NCBI GenBank assembly: GCA_014526335.1
Contig: JACTAT010000012.1
Coordinates: forward strand, 2,874,563-2,938,562
DNA length: 64,000 nucleotides
Source of the DNA: Chrysaora quinquecirrha
Taxonomy: Eukaryota; Cnidaria; Scyphozoa; Semaeostomeae; Pelagiidae
Reading direction: 5' to 3'
Shown here: positions 54,653 through 64,000 of the stretch, in pieces
Layout of the letters: every line of letters begins with the position of its first letter
Numbering within the stretch: the stretch's first letter is position 1
Position numbers and translations under genes: made by a program
Notes under the pieces: generated by a model
What the model saw: the letters and a program-made list of their open reading frames with translations, nothing else
Database searches by the model: none
What the model was told of the DNA's origin: nothing

Positions 54653-57359
54653 CGTCATTAATATCGTAGTGATTTTTCGATAGCATTTCACATAGACTTT
54701 TGTTTTTTGCTGCGTTCGTGAAATACGGGGGCTAGAAAACAAGGGGGTCGACATCGGCAAAATATTGACAGAGAATTTTTGGCAACATTATAGCAAACTG
54801 GGTAACCGGAATTTTAAAGTAGGTTTGGACTCTTTGGTGGTGGGTGGTCATTTTAAGGCTTGGGAATATTCTGGCAAATCAATGGTTGTGACGTCATCGA
54901 TGACGTAGAAAAGTTACGGTCAGTGAAAATCTGACTTTTGAATTTTGTGTTTTTAATGATATGTTCGGAAAGAACATCTCAAATGGAGCAAAAAATTATG
55001 CAACACCAATTCGATTTGGCTTAATACTCAGAAGTTATTACGATTCAAAATATGTGTGACGTCATCAAAAGCAAAACTGATATTTTGAGTCTTAACCGTT
55101 TCGTGCATAACTTTTTCTTTTGATGTGTTCAGCGTTACTTTTAGAATAAAAGCATCATGCTTTCGGTCACTTACGCTAATTTTTGTGATTAAACCTTTAA
55201 TTACGAAGAATGCTCGTAATTTCTAATGTGATGCAGGTAGGGTGCCGAACTACTATGAACGTTGAAAAAGATGAAAAACTTGAAACATTTTCTGCGTACT
55301 TTCTCTGAGAATGGTAATATGATTGAGTTAGATAGAGCGAAGTACTTTTTTATGACCACGGTCTTCAATTTGATTTATGTAGCCATAAATGCTCGAGAAG
55401 ACGGCAGACAACTATGTCGATAAGTTGTAGGCAATCGCACAGGCGAAGGCATAGGAACAAGTGCAGGTGTAGATGAAGCGAAGGTCTAGGCTAAGGTATA
55501 GGTGTAGGCATAGGCATGGGCGAAGGCATAGACACAGGCATAGGTGAGATGTAGGCAAAGGCATAGGCGAAGGCATAGGCACAGGCGTATGTGTAGATGA
55601 CGGCATAGGCATCGGACAAGCCTTAGGTACAGGTGTAGGTGAGATGTAGGCATTAGTGTAGGCGAAGGCACAGGCGTTGGTGTAGATATAGGCATAGGTG
55701 TAGGCTAAGGCACAGATATAGGTGTAGGCATAGGCGAAGGTATAGGCACAGGTATAGGTGAACGCATAGGCATAGGCATAAGCGATGACATAGGCACAGG
55801 CGTAGGTGTAGATGTAGGCACTGGTGTGCGTGAAGGCATAGACACTGGTGTAGGTATTGGCATAGGCGGTTATCGTCAGCGGATATTGCTAGTTTGAAAA
55901 CCAGGTTTGGTGGTGGAGTGGAGAGGAATTCAAATACAACTGCTCACCATAAACACAGAAAAATCCCTTCACTTTCGTGTTACAGTACAAAGTGTGCCAC
56001 TTTTTATCAGTCTTAATAGGCATAATACAGAGATTTATACAAGATAACAGTAACTTATAAGCTATTGGAATTGACTTTTGCAAAGAATTTTGATAAAGTT
56101 TTTAGAGTTGCAAGGTGAGAGACGCAGTTCGCAAGTTGTTACGTTGACAAATGTATAACTCTGTAAGTGCAGCTTTGTGGGACAAGCCACTGTGAATTCT
56201 CCAATAATAGCAGAGACGAGCGCTGAATGATAATAATGAAAAAACGTAAGAAAAAGGCTAAATAGGATTTATAGGGTAGGTTCGCAGATTCAGATATTAT
56301 CTGGCTTGTGGCTCCTATTCTAGCACAAAGTTTGTTGCCGAAATATTGAAAACAAGCTGAATCAGTCGATTGGTTTCGCTAAGATTCGCTCCAGTTCATT
56401 TCAGCAATCGCTAGTAGCTGGCAAGTGGCCGCGCAATTTCCTCCAGTCTTTCGCCAATCTTGTCGACTGAAATGGACATACCTATTGATGTTATGGAGTT
56501 TCATCAATGCAATGAAACTCAACCCTCCATTGCTGTTCCCCTCTTTCTTCCAGCATTTCTTCCTAACCAAGTGAGTATTCCCTCTAACCACGTATCAAAA
56601 TGCGGCTGTTCAACCTTTGTAAGCAGTGCCCCTATTTTTGGTATGTGTTTACGTTGGATCCACTTTTTAGTACTTCACTCTATCTAGCTCAATCATATTA
56701 CCATTCTCAGAGAAAGTAAGCAGAAAATGTTTTAAGTGTTTCATCTTTTTCAACATTCATAGTAGTATCGCAACCCTAGCTGCATCGCAATAGAAATTAC
56801 GAGCATTCTTCGTAATTTAAGGTTTGAAATGACAAAAATTAGCGTAAGTGACCGAGAGCATGATGCTTTTATTCAAAAGTAACGCTGAACACATCAAAAG
56901 AAAAATTTATGCACGAAAAGACTCAAAATATCAGTTTTGCGTTTTGATGACGTCACACACATTTTGAATCATAATAACTTCTGAGTATTAAGCCAAATCG
57001 AATTGGTGTTCCATAATTTTTTGCTCCATTTGAGATGTTCTTTCCGTCAATATCATTAAAAACACAAAATTCAAAAGTCAGATTTTCACTGACCGTAACT
57101 TTTCTACGTCATCGCTGACGTCACAACATATTATTTGCCAGAATGTTCACAAGTCTTAAAATGACCACACACCACCAAAGAGTCCAAACCTACTTTAAAA
57201 TTCCGGTTACCCAGTTTGCTAGAATGTTGCCAAAAATTCTCTGTCAATATTTTGCCGATGTCGACCCCCTTGTTTTCTAGCCCCCGTATTTCACGAACGC
57301 AGCAAAAAACAAAAGTCTATGTGAAATGCTATCGAAAAATCACTATGATATTAATGACG
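54653..57359. mobile_element. Foldback-type element with ~690-bp inverted arms
   Basis: 54653-55345 is the reverse complement of 56670-57359 with scattered differences; both outer ends read CGTCATTAATATC. The arms are rich in ACGTCATCGATGACGT-like palindromes (54889-54907). The 1.3-kb centre has a minisatellite and no clear gene. A target duplication could not be identified. The right arm recurs in the direct duplication at 61.8-62.5 kb. Confidence 0.75.
55427..55868 (+). repeat. Hexamer-based minisatellite (nnAGGC)
   Basis: About 70 phase-coherent hexamers of the form TAGGCA/TAGGTG/AAGGCA fill 440 bases; A-G-G is nearly fixed and the other three vary. The long His/Leu/Cys-rich frames on the minus strand are its translation and are not genes. 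It lies between the two arms of the foldback element. Confidence 0.85.
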
Positions 57360-57535
57360 TCCTCGAGTGGCACTTGACCCTACCTGAAGCCGGTCTACTT
57401 GAAATAGGATTCAGGGAAAGATTCAGATTAAATTAGGATTAACTTTAAGTGTAACTTGATAAGTGTAACTAAGATTAAGAAAATTTTCATAGACTGAGCC
57501 CCTTGGACTAAGACCAAGGAACAGTTCCTTCACTT

Positions 57536-58074
57536 GGAGTAAAGGGACCCTTGACAGGGAGAAGAAACAGGACCAATTATTATGGACTAAGAATCCTAGA
57601 TTAATACCAAGGAACAAGACCCTGGAATATGACCAAGAAAAACAACCTATGACTAGAATAAAGGAAATAAGTAGAAAATTGATCTGCATGCAGCAGTATA
57701 GACTAGGGCCATGCAATGACTAACAACTTGAATGCACAGACCTTTAAGATAGAGGTTTTTATAATGCAAGGGTTGTCATCAGGTTGTGATCAGAGATGGG
57801 CAAGGGCTATCTCATGCCCTGGACAGGGAGTAGAAACAGGAACCATTATGGTTTAAAGATCATGAACTAATACCACAGAACATAACATTTAGAGAGAATG
57901 GGTCAAAAAAAGGACCTAGGACCAGAATAAAGGATCTAAGTTGAAATTACGTCTGCAAACAGAAGTATGGGTAAGGACCATGGAATGACTTGAATGCACA
58001 GACCTTATAAGGCGGAGGTTTTTTATGAGGCGGAGGTTGTCACGAGGCAGTTGTCAGACATGCCCAAGGGCTAG
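57536..58074 (+). repeat. Two-unit repeat block, direct orientation
   Basis: Two diverged ~260-bp units start ACAGGGAGAAGAAACAGG (57555) and ACAGGGAGTAGAAACAGG (57826) and share AGAATAAAGGA, GCACAGACCTT and AAGGGCTA. The block is present inverted at 61203-61745 and again direct in the second copy. No convincing ORF. Confidence 0.75.
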
Positions 58075-58075
58075 T

Positions 58076-58440
58076 CTGTATATACTAAAATGGGAGTAGT
58101 CATGGAAACCAATTTTGTCACAGTCGCTCTGCCCCTGCGGGCAGTGGTGCGATTTCCCGACTTTCCCCCTGCTCTGCCGCCCGTAGAGTAGGCGAGCCAT
58201 CACCCTTTTGTTTTTTGTCAACTGCTCTCGCTTCTGGGGTAACTGGGGATCACCCTTCTTTGAAGTGCGTCATTGGTGCCTGTTTTAACCGTCGCCCAAT
58301 TGTTTTCTGTAGGAGGATTATCACTGAATCGCAGCAAGGCACGGTAGCACGGTCGGTAAGGCAGCGTGTCTCCTGAGCTGTGATGTGGATTCGTGAGTTT
58401 GACTCCCCTCAGGGGAAAATCTTTTCCTTTCGAATTTTTT
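58076..58440 (+). repeat. SINE-like repeat with tRNA-like promoter boxes
   Basis: GGTAGCACGGTCGGTAAGG resembles an A box and GAGTTTGACTCCC a B box, ~50 bases apart (58340-58410). Upstream is a CATGGAAACC-containing body shared with 36264-36600. It ends with GGGGAAAA and a T-rich stretch. Plus-strand orientation follows from A before B. Confidence 0.6.
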
Positions 58441-58618
58441 TTATTTCTCATATTTTCGTGTTGGCAATGTTTTCAATAGGCCAAGGAGACGTCTTGTAAC
58501 TAAAATTTGCTTTTGGTGTAATTTTTAATTTCGTTAGACGTAATTTTTTAACATGTTTTTGTTGTTCCTTTCCATGAATATGTGGACGACTAGGAGATTA
58601 TCGTCTATTGACCAATAC

Positions 58619-58690
58619 GGCTGTGTAGCTGAGTGGTTAAGTGCTCGCCTGCCACCCAGAATGGCTGGAGTTCAAATCCTGTCAAGGGCA
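58619..58690 (+). repeat. tRNA-like sequence (72 nt)
   Basis: TAGCTGAGTGGTTA (A-box-like), CTGCCAC at the anticodon-loop position and GGAGTTCAAATCC (B-box/T-loop) are spaced as in a tRNA. The acceptor stem (GGCTGTG against CAAGGGC) and the D stem do not pair well, so this is a tRNA-derived SINE head or pseudo-tRNA and not a functional tRNA gene. Confidence 0.6.
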
Positions 58691-59017
58691 AATATTTGGT
58701 GTTTTTCTTTTTGTGATTTAAATAGTTTACAATTCTTTTCAATGTCTTAAAAGTCACTTTGGCAGAACTAGAAGGCTTTTTGGAATGACTCAAATCTTTA
58801 GATCTATTTTTTCTCATCTCTTTTCAATTATAAATTTATTTTCAATTTATCTCTCAACACTAACTTTCATTTTCATTTCGTTTTTATTTCAATTTTAATT
58901 TTATCTTTTATTCTAATTTAAAGTTTTATTGCAGTTGAAAAAACTAGAACACTATTAAAATTTATTTTAAATTAAAGACTAATTTCAGTTTTACTAATAT
59001 TAACATTAAGGTCAATA

Positions 59018-59267
59018 CTCTTAAGTACCAAATATACGGGGAGTCCTAATTTTTGGGGGGATGGGACTTTTTTCCAATATTTAATAGACAGGGGGGTCAT
59101 TATAAGGTCTGGAGTTGGGGGAAAATTAATAAACGTAGTTTCACCTTTTCACAAGTGAAATTTTTTCTTCGAAAATTAATAAATGGGGGGTCCTAATAAG
59201 GCCCTGGGGGTGGGTGCAAAAACTCAGAATTAATAAACGGGGGGAACGTTTATTTGGCATCTAAGAG
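59018..59267. mobile_element. 250-bp MITE with TA target duplication
   Basis: CTCTTAAGTACCAAATATAC at the left and, inverted, CTCTTAGATGCCAAATAAAC at the right are flanked by TA. The inside holds G-rich words (ATTAATAAACGGGGGG) repeated two to three times. TA duplication suggests a Tc1/mariner-type non-autonomous element. Confidence 0.6.
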
Positions 59268-59545
59268 TATGAAGATGAATTAAGATGATGATAAAGTTTG
59301 AGATTGACATTATTGCATGTGTTGATAAACAACAAAATTTACATTAATTGTAAGTTGCAATGTTATTTCAGATTTACATCAGGATTAATATAAAGGTTCA
59401 GATTAAGACTGATTTGAAAATGAGCTAATGAAATATTAAATATACACATATAGAGCATGGCATATCTATAAACATATGGTTGTAAATATAGGTATATTTT
59501 GTATTCGAGTATTTAATGATTAGGTTATACCGATTTTGCTAGATA

Positions 59546-59925
59546 ATGGAGAAACTTGTTTCAAACATGAATATGTTTTCTAGGGATATTATATATTCGA
59601 AATTTAACGATAAGACCATGATAATTTTGCTTCGAGTGTCTATCAACTTCTGTAAATATAAAATTCACAGATTGAATTATCTACCTATTGAAGTGGCGTC
59701 ATCATGCCGAGATTCCATATTGGTTATAAAGACATCCTAGAATGGAACAATGTGGGAATAGTTTACTATGTTTCATAACTTTTAACAAATAGCGTTTTGT
59801 AAAGGAGACGATATAGAGAGGAGAATCTGCCAGCAGATTGTCATGTTGTTTTTGAATAAAGAAGAATTTGGGGCATCGAAAGCAACATTACACAACTAAA
59901 ATAGAAGAATTACAAGAACATTATA
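59546..59925 (+). pseudogene. Unknown exon, plus-strand member of an inverted pair
   Basis: NFCKYKIHRLNYLPIEVAS and, after shifts, ILEWNNV, then (as DNA) GATATAGAGAG, GAAGAATTTGGGG, CAAAGCAAC-like and GAATTACAAGAACATTATA mirror the minus-strand exon at 59970-60316. The homologous part is about 59636-59925. Frames are broken more than in the partner. I do not recognise the protein. Confidence 0.45.
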
Positions 59926-59969
59926 GCAGGATAATAAAACAATATTAGTTAAATTAAATTAAATTAAAT

Positions 59970-60316
59970 TTTTACCTGTTAAAAAGTTATAATGTTCTTG
60001 TAATTCCTCCAGAGGGTTATGTGTCGTTGCTTTGGGTACCCCAAATTCCTCCATATTTTGGCTGGCTATCCCTATCTGCTTGCAAATTTCTCTCTCTATA
60101 TCGCCTCCCTTGTACAAAACTACTTCAACATTGTTCCATTCTAAGATGTCTTTTACTACTGTTGTTGAATAACAGCATGGCAAAACGGCTGTAGCTGGTC
60201 TATAATCCAATCGGTGGATGTTGTATCGACAAAATTGAAAGGTGCGCCTCCACTTAGGCTTTAACAGCTCATATGGAACACACGGTATAAACTCTCTCTC
60301 TCAAAGCTAGTTTCCC
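59970..60316 (-). CDS. Unknown exon, minus-strand member of an inverted pair
   Basis: From an ATG near 60316 (MGKLALRE) an AG run shifts the frame, then FIPCVPYELLKPKWRRTFQF, RYNIHRLDYRPATAVLPCCY, TTVVKDILEWNNVEVVLYKG and EREICKQIGIASQNMEEFG are open to a GTAAAA splice donor after TTTTTAACAG (about 59972). It looks like a real exon of a basic-to-neutral cytosolic or nuclear protein. No family recognised. The following exon would lie below 59960 but the inverted copy starts there, 45 bp away. Confidence 0.45.
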
Positions 60317-61202
60317 CATCGCCAAACAAAATTGCCAGTTTTCAGAGGCATTTATGCTCTAGAGATGTCTGAATGTATTCGACATCCATCAGCACCACTC
60401 TAGACTGCATTCTAGAATAGAAAGGTAGTATTAAAGATGTTGGACAGTGTCTGAAGAAAGTGTTTAGTAGTGATGTTTGAATGGATAATATTTATTTACT
60501 TTCCTACTTCATCAAAAAGATCGAATAATAAAACACAGACTTAACGGGGCCTTGATGAGCAGCATTATCTGTCTACCAAGGGTCTCCCGGGTCCAAGAAT
60601 TTCTCGTACATGGAAAAGTCTTCAGCCACCTGTTCTGAAGCTCACCAAACAGCAGCTGTTGCAACGATCGGCCTACGCTGCATGAGAGTTCTACATGGCC
60701 TCTAATGACATTGGCCAGAGCATTTGTCAATAGCAATAGCCTTTCGCATCTGAGAGGGCTGGTGTTAATTAGACGATAAAAATAATGAACATTAATTAAT
60801 TTTGTTAGTTTTATGAAATTGAATGGTTCTAGTGTTCACTTAAAACTATACGAAGCTTTAGTAAAAATTACATACCTGAACTTTCTTCGATGAACAGCTA
60901 AAAAAATAAAGAATTAGAAATTTAGTTGAAAGAATTGAAATGAAGAATTGAAGTCAGAGATTCTAGGCCTGACTGAATCTTGAAACTTCGTGAGTTTCAA
61001 AATTTTTAGAATAAGTTATGGCCAAACAAATAAAAATGAAACATCCTTAATTAAACAAGAAGTAGTTATTATAAGTTAAAATGATAAGAAAACTTCATTT
61101 CTAACATTTTTCTGTGAAAAAAGTAAGAATTGAAACGAAGAATGGAAGTGAGAGATTCTAGGTCCGGCCGAGTCTCGAAACTTCAAAAGTTTCACGGTTT
61201 TT
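60317..61202. other. No gene recognised
   Basis: A minus-strand frame (60512-60736) shows no motif. Near-repeats GAATTGAAATGAAGAATTGA and GAATTGAAACGAAGAATGGA with AGAGATTCTAGG (60935-60965, 61125-61160) show a diverged ~190-bp tandem duplication. Confidence 0.5.
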
Positions 61203-61745
61203 AGAATAAGTTACTAGCCCTTGCCCGTGTCTGACCACCGCCTCGTGACAACCTCCGCCTCATAACAACCTCTGCCTTATAAGATCTGTGCATTAAAGTG
61301 ATTCCATGGTCCTTACCCATACTTCTGTTTGCAGACGTAACTTCTACTTAGATCCTTTTTTTGACCCTTGTTCAGGGTCCTGTTCAGGGTCATGTTATGT
61401 TCTGTGGTATTAGTTCATTATCTATAAGCCTTAATGGGTCCTGTTTCTACTCCCTGTCCAGGGCATGAGTTAGCCCTTGCCCATCTCTGACCACAACCTG
61501 GTGACAATCCTTGCATCATAAGAACCTCTATCTTAAACGTCTGTGCAGACGAGTTGTTAGTCATTGCATGGCCCTCATCTATACTGCTGCCTGCAGATCA
61601 ATTGTCTACTTATTTCCTTTTTTCTAGTCGTAGGTCCTTTTTCTTGGTCCTAGTCCAGGGTCCTGTTCCTTGGTATAAATTTAGGTTCCTTAGTCCATAA
61701 TAACTGGTCCTGTTTCTGCTCCCTGTCAAGGGTCCCATTACTCCA
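61203..61745 (-). repeat. Two-unit repeat block, inverted
   Basis: Reverse complement of 57536-58074 at perhaps 85-90 percent identity, so 57.5-61.75 kb can fold back around a 3.1-kb loop. Confidence 0.75.
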
Positions 61746-63222
61746 AATGCGGCTGTTCAACCTTTGTAAGCAGTGCCCCTATTTTTGGTATGTGTTTACG
61801 TTGGATCCACTTTTTAGTACTTCACTCTATCTAGCTCAATCATATTACCATTCTCAGAGAAAGTAAGCAGAAAATGTTTTAAGTGTTTCATCTTTTTCAA
61901 CATTCATAGTAGTATCGCAACCCTAGCTGCATCGCAATAGAAATTACGAGCATTCTTCGTAATTTAAGGTTTGAAATGACAAAAATTAGCGTAAGTGACC
62001 GAGAGCATGATGCTTTTATTCTAAAAGTAACGCTGAACACATCAAAAGAAAAATTTATGCACGAAAAGACTCAAAATATCAGTTTTGCGTTTTGATGACG
62101 TCACACACATTTTGAATCATAATAACTTCTGAGTATTAAGCCAAATCGAATTGGTGTTCCATAATTTTTTGCTCCATTTGAGATGTTCTTTCCGTCAATA
62201 TCATTAAAAACACAAAATTCAAAAGTCAGATTTTCACTGACCGTAACTTTTCTACGTCATTGCTGACGTCACAACATATTATTTGCCAGAATGTTCACAA
62301 GTCTTAAAATGACCACACACCACCAAAGAGTCCAAACCTACTTTAAAATTCCGGTTACCCAGTTTGCTAGAATGTTGCCAAAAATTCTCTGTCAATATTT
62401 TGCCGATGTCGACCCCCTTGTTTTCTAGCCCCCGTATTTCACGAACGCAGCAAAAAACAAAAGTCTATGTGAAATGCTATCGAAAAATCACTATGATATT
62501 AATGACGTCCTCGAGTGGCACTTGACCCTACCTGAAGCCGGTCTACTTGAAATAGGATTCAGGGAAAGATTCAGATTAAATTAGGATTAACTTTAAGTGT
62601 AACTTGATAAGTGTAACTAAGATTAAGAAAATTTTCATAGACTGAGCCCTTGGACTAAGACCAAGGAACAGTTCCTTCACTTGGAGTAAAGGGACCCTTG
62701 ACAGGGAGAAGAAACAGGACCAATTATTATGGACTAAGAATCCTAGATTAATACCAAGGAACAAGACCCTGGAATATGACCAAGAAAAACAACCTATGAC
62801 TAGAATAAAGGAAATAAGTAGAAAATTGATCTGCATGCAGCAGTATAGACTAGGGCCATGCAATGACTAACAACTTGAATGCACAGACCTTTAAGATAGA
62901 GGTTTTTATAATGCAAGGGTTGTCATCAGGTTGTGATCAGAGATGGGCAAGGGCTATCTCATGCCCTGGACAGGGAGTAGAAACAGGAACCATTATGGTT
63001 TAAAGATCATGAACTAATACCACAGAACATAACATTTAGAGAGAATGGGTCAAAAAAAGGACCTAGGACCAGAATAAAGGATCTAAGTTGAAATTACGTC
63101 TGCAAACAGAAGTATGGGTAAGGACCATGGAATGACTTGAATGCACAGACCTTATAAGGCGGAGGTTTTTATGAGGCGGAGGTTGTCACGAGGCAGTTGT
63201 CAGACATGCCCAAGGGCTAGTC

Positions 63223-63585
63223 TGTATATACTAAAATGGGAGTAGTCATGGAAACCAATTTTGTCACAGTCGCTCTGCCCCTGCGGGCAGTGGTGCGATT
63301 TCCCGACTTTCCCCCTGCTCTGCCGCCCGTAGAGTAGGCGAGCCATCACCCTTTTGTTTTTTGTCAACTGCTCTCGCTTCTGGGGTAACTGGGGATCACC
63401 CTTCTTTGAAGTGCGTCATTGGTGCCTGTTTTAACCGTCGCCCAATTGTTTTCTGTAGGAGGATTATCACTGAATCGCAGCAAGGCACGGTAGCACGGTC
63501 GGTAAGGCAGCGTGTCTCCTGAGCTGTGATGTGGATTCGTGAGTTTGACTCCCCTCAGGGGAAAATCTTTTCCTTTCGAATTTTT
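63223..63585 (+). repeat. SINE-like repeat, second duplication copy
   Basis: Same as 58076-58440, carried by the 5147-bp-offset duplication. Confidence 0.6.
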
Positions 63586-63763
63586 TTATTTCTCATATTT
63601 TCGTGTTGGCAATGTTTTCAATAGGCCAAGGAGACGTCTTGTAACTAAAATTTGCTTTTGGTGTAATTTTTAATTTCGTTAGACGTAATTTTTTAACATG
63701 TTTTTGTTGTTCCTTTCCATGAATATGTGGACGACTAGGAGATTATCGTCTATTGACCAATAC

Positions 63764-63835
63764 GGCTGTGTAGCTGAGTGGTTAAGTGCTCGCCTGCCAC
63801 CCAGAATGGCTGGAGTTCAAATCCTGTCAAGGGCA
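63764..63835 (+). repeat. tRNA-like sequence, second copy
   Basis: Identical in layout to 58619-58690 within the second duplication copy. Confidence 0.6.
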
Positions 63836-64000
63836 AATATTTGGTGTTTTTCTTTTTGTGATTTAAATAGTTTACAATTCTTTTCAATGTCTTAAAAGTC
63901 ACTTTGGCAGAACTAGAAGGCTTTTTGGAATGACTCAAATCTTTAGATCTATTTTTTCTCATCTCTTTTCAATTATAAATTTATTTTCAATTTATCTCTC

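Larger units (their letters stand above)
56598..58853 (+). repeat. Direct duplication, first copy (offset 5147 bp)
   Basis: The sequence from AAATGCGGCTGTTC (56598) recurs from 61745 to the window end at 64000 with about 99 percent identity by eye; the copy may extend beyond the window. It includes the right foldback arm, the repeat block at 57536-58074, a SINE-like repeat and a tRNA-like head. Confidence 0.9.
61745..64000 (+). repeat. Direct duplication, second copy (truncated by window end)
   Basis: Counterpart of 56598-58853. At its left junction AAATGCGG is joined directly to the inverted block ending CCCATTACTCC; single-base indels differ (for example AGTGCCCTTGG/AGCCCCTTGG near 62645). 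Confidence 0.9.

Noticed and set aside
55412..55695. Minus-strand frames rich in Leu, Cys, His and Pro
   Set aside because: They are the six-base minisatellite read in phase; composition alone explains them.
57423..57716. Hydrophobic minus-strand frame as a membrane protein
   Set aside because: It lies in a repeat block present in direct and inverted copies and its end changes with a one-base indel in the second copy.
58619..58690. Functional tRNA gene with GCC anticodon
   Set aside because: A-box and B-box spacing fit, but acceptor and D stems do not pair; it recurs within repeats.
1..64000. CRISPR arrays, operons, bacterial features
   Set aside because: Spliced genes, LINEs, hAT and PLE elements show the sequence is animal; no regularly spaced short repeats with unique spacers were seen.

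Overview
The window is AT-rich eukaryotic DNA that reads almost entirely as layered, mostly decayed transposable elements. There are no operons or ribosome binding sites; there are splice junctions, tRNA-like SINE heads and many element families typical of invertebrate metazoan genomes: CR1/L2-like LINEs whose ORF1 has an SGNH esterase domain, Penelope-like elements (PLEs) with GIY-YIG domains and hammerhead-like motifs, hAT, EnSpm/CACTA, Ty3/gypsy and an XPG/PIN-nuclease DNA transposon. A marine invertebrate such as a cnidarian or a basal deuterostome is my best guess; the sequence does not settle it. No clear host gene was identified.

Layout. 1-265: edge of a Cys-rich reading frame. 412-4990 (-): near full-length CR1-like LINE. 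5.3-8.1 kb (-): EnSpm/CACTA TNP2-type transposase, divergent from an unrecognised multi-exon gene at 8.4-11.1 kb (+) that only splice-aware reading reveals. 11.4-12.7 kb and 23.1-26.2 kb (-): the integrase part and the gag-protease-RT-RNase H part of what looks like one gypsy element split by a 10.4 kb insertion; that insertion carries LINE debris, a 555-bp MITE, a ~135-bp repeat array and, inside the array, a 6.2 kb element (16551-22718) with 361-bp terminal inverted repeats and an XPG-like nuclease gene. The gypsy RT side also holds a 386-bp hammerhead-bearing insertion with a 12-bp target duplication. 26.9-28.6 kb: PLE fragment. 28955-32649: hAT element with ends recognisable. 32.9-33.8 kb: RTE-like LINE fragment. 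34138-35510: non-autonomous hAT with a perfect 8-bp target duplication. 36.8-39.5 kb: PLE plus an inverted partial copy, each with a hammerhead-like motif.

40.3-45.4 kb holds the best-supported rearrangement. A hAT element is broken in its first intron: exon 1, its 5' terminal repeat and the left target duplication lie inverted at 40356-41118, while exon 2, the 3' end and the right target duplication are at 42945-45431. The target duplication (GCAAGCTG), the splice phase and the LINE endonuclease frame that the hAT had entered all rejoin when the inversion is mentally undone. That host LINE continues at 45.4-48.1 kb, and its 3' part is tandemly duplicated (2.52 kb units, 46498-51535). 52.4-54.5 kb (-): another PLE-type RT. 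54653-57359: 2.7 kb foldback element with ~690-bp arms around a hexamer minisatellite. 56.6-64 kb: direct and inverted duplications (5147-bp offset) with SINE-like and tRNA-like heads, a small MITE and a tail-to-tail inverted pair of unknown exons.

The genes do not form a pathway; they record successive insertions, duplications and one inversion. Whether the hAT, PLE or XPG-like families are still active elsewhere in the genome cannot be seen here.
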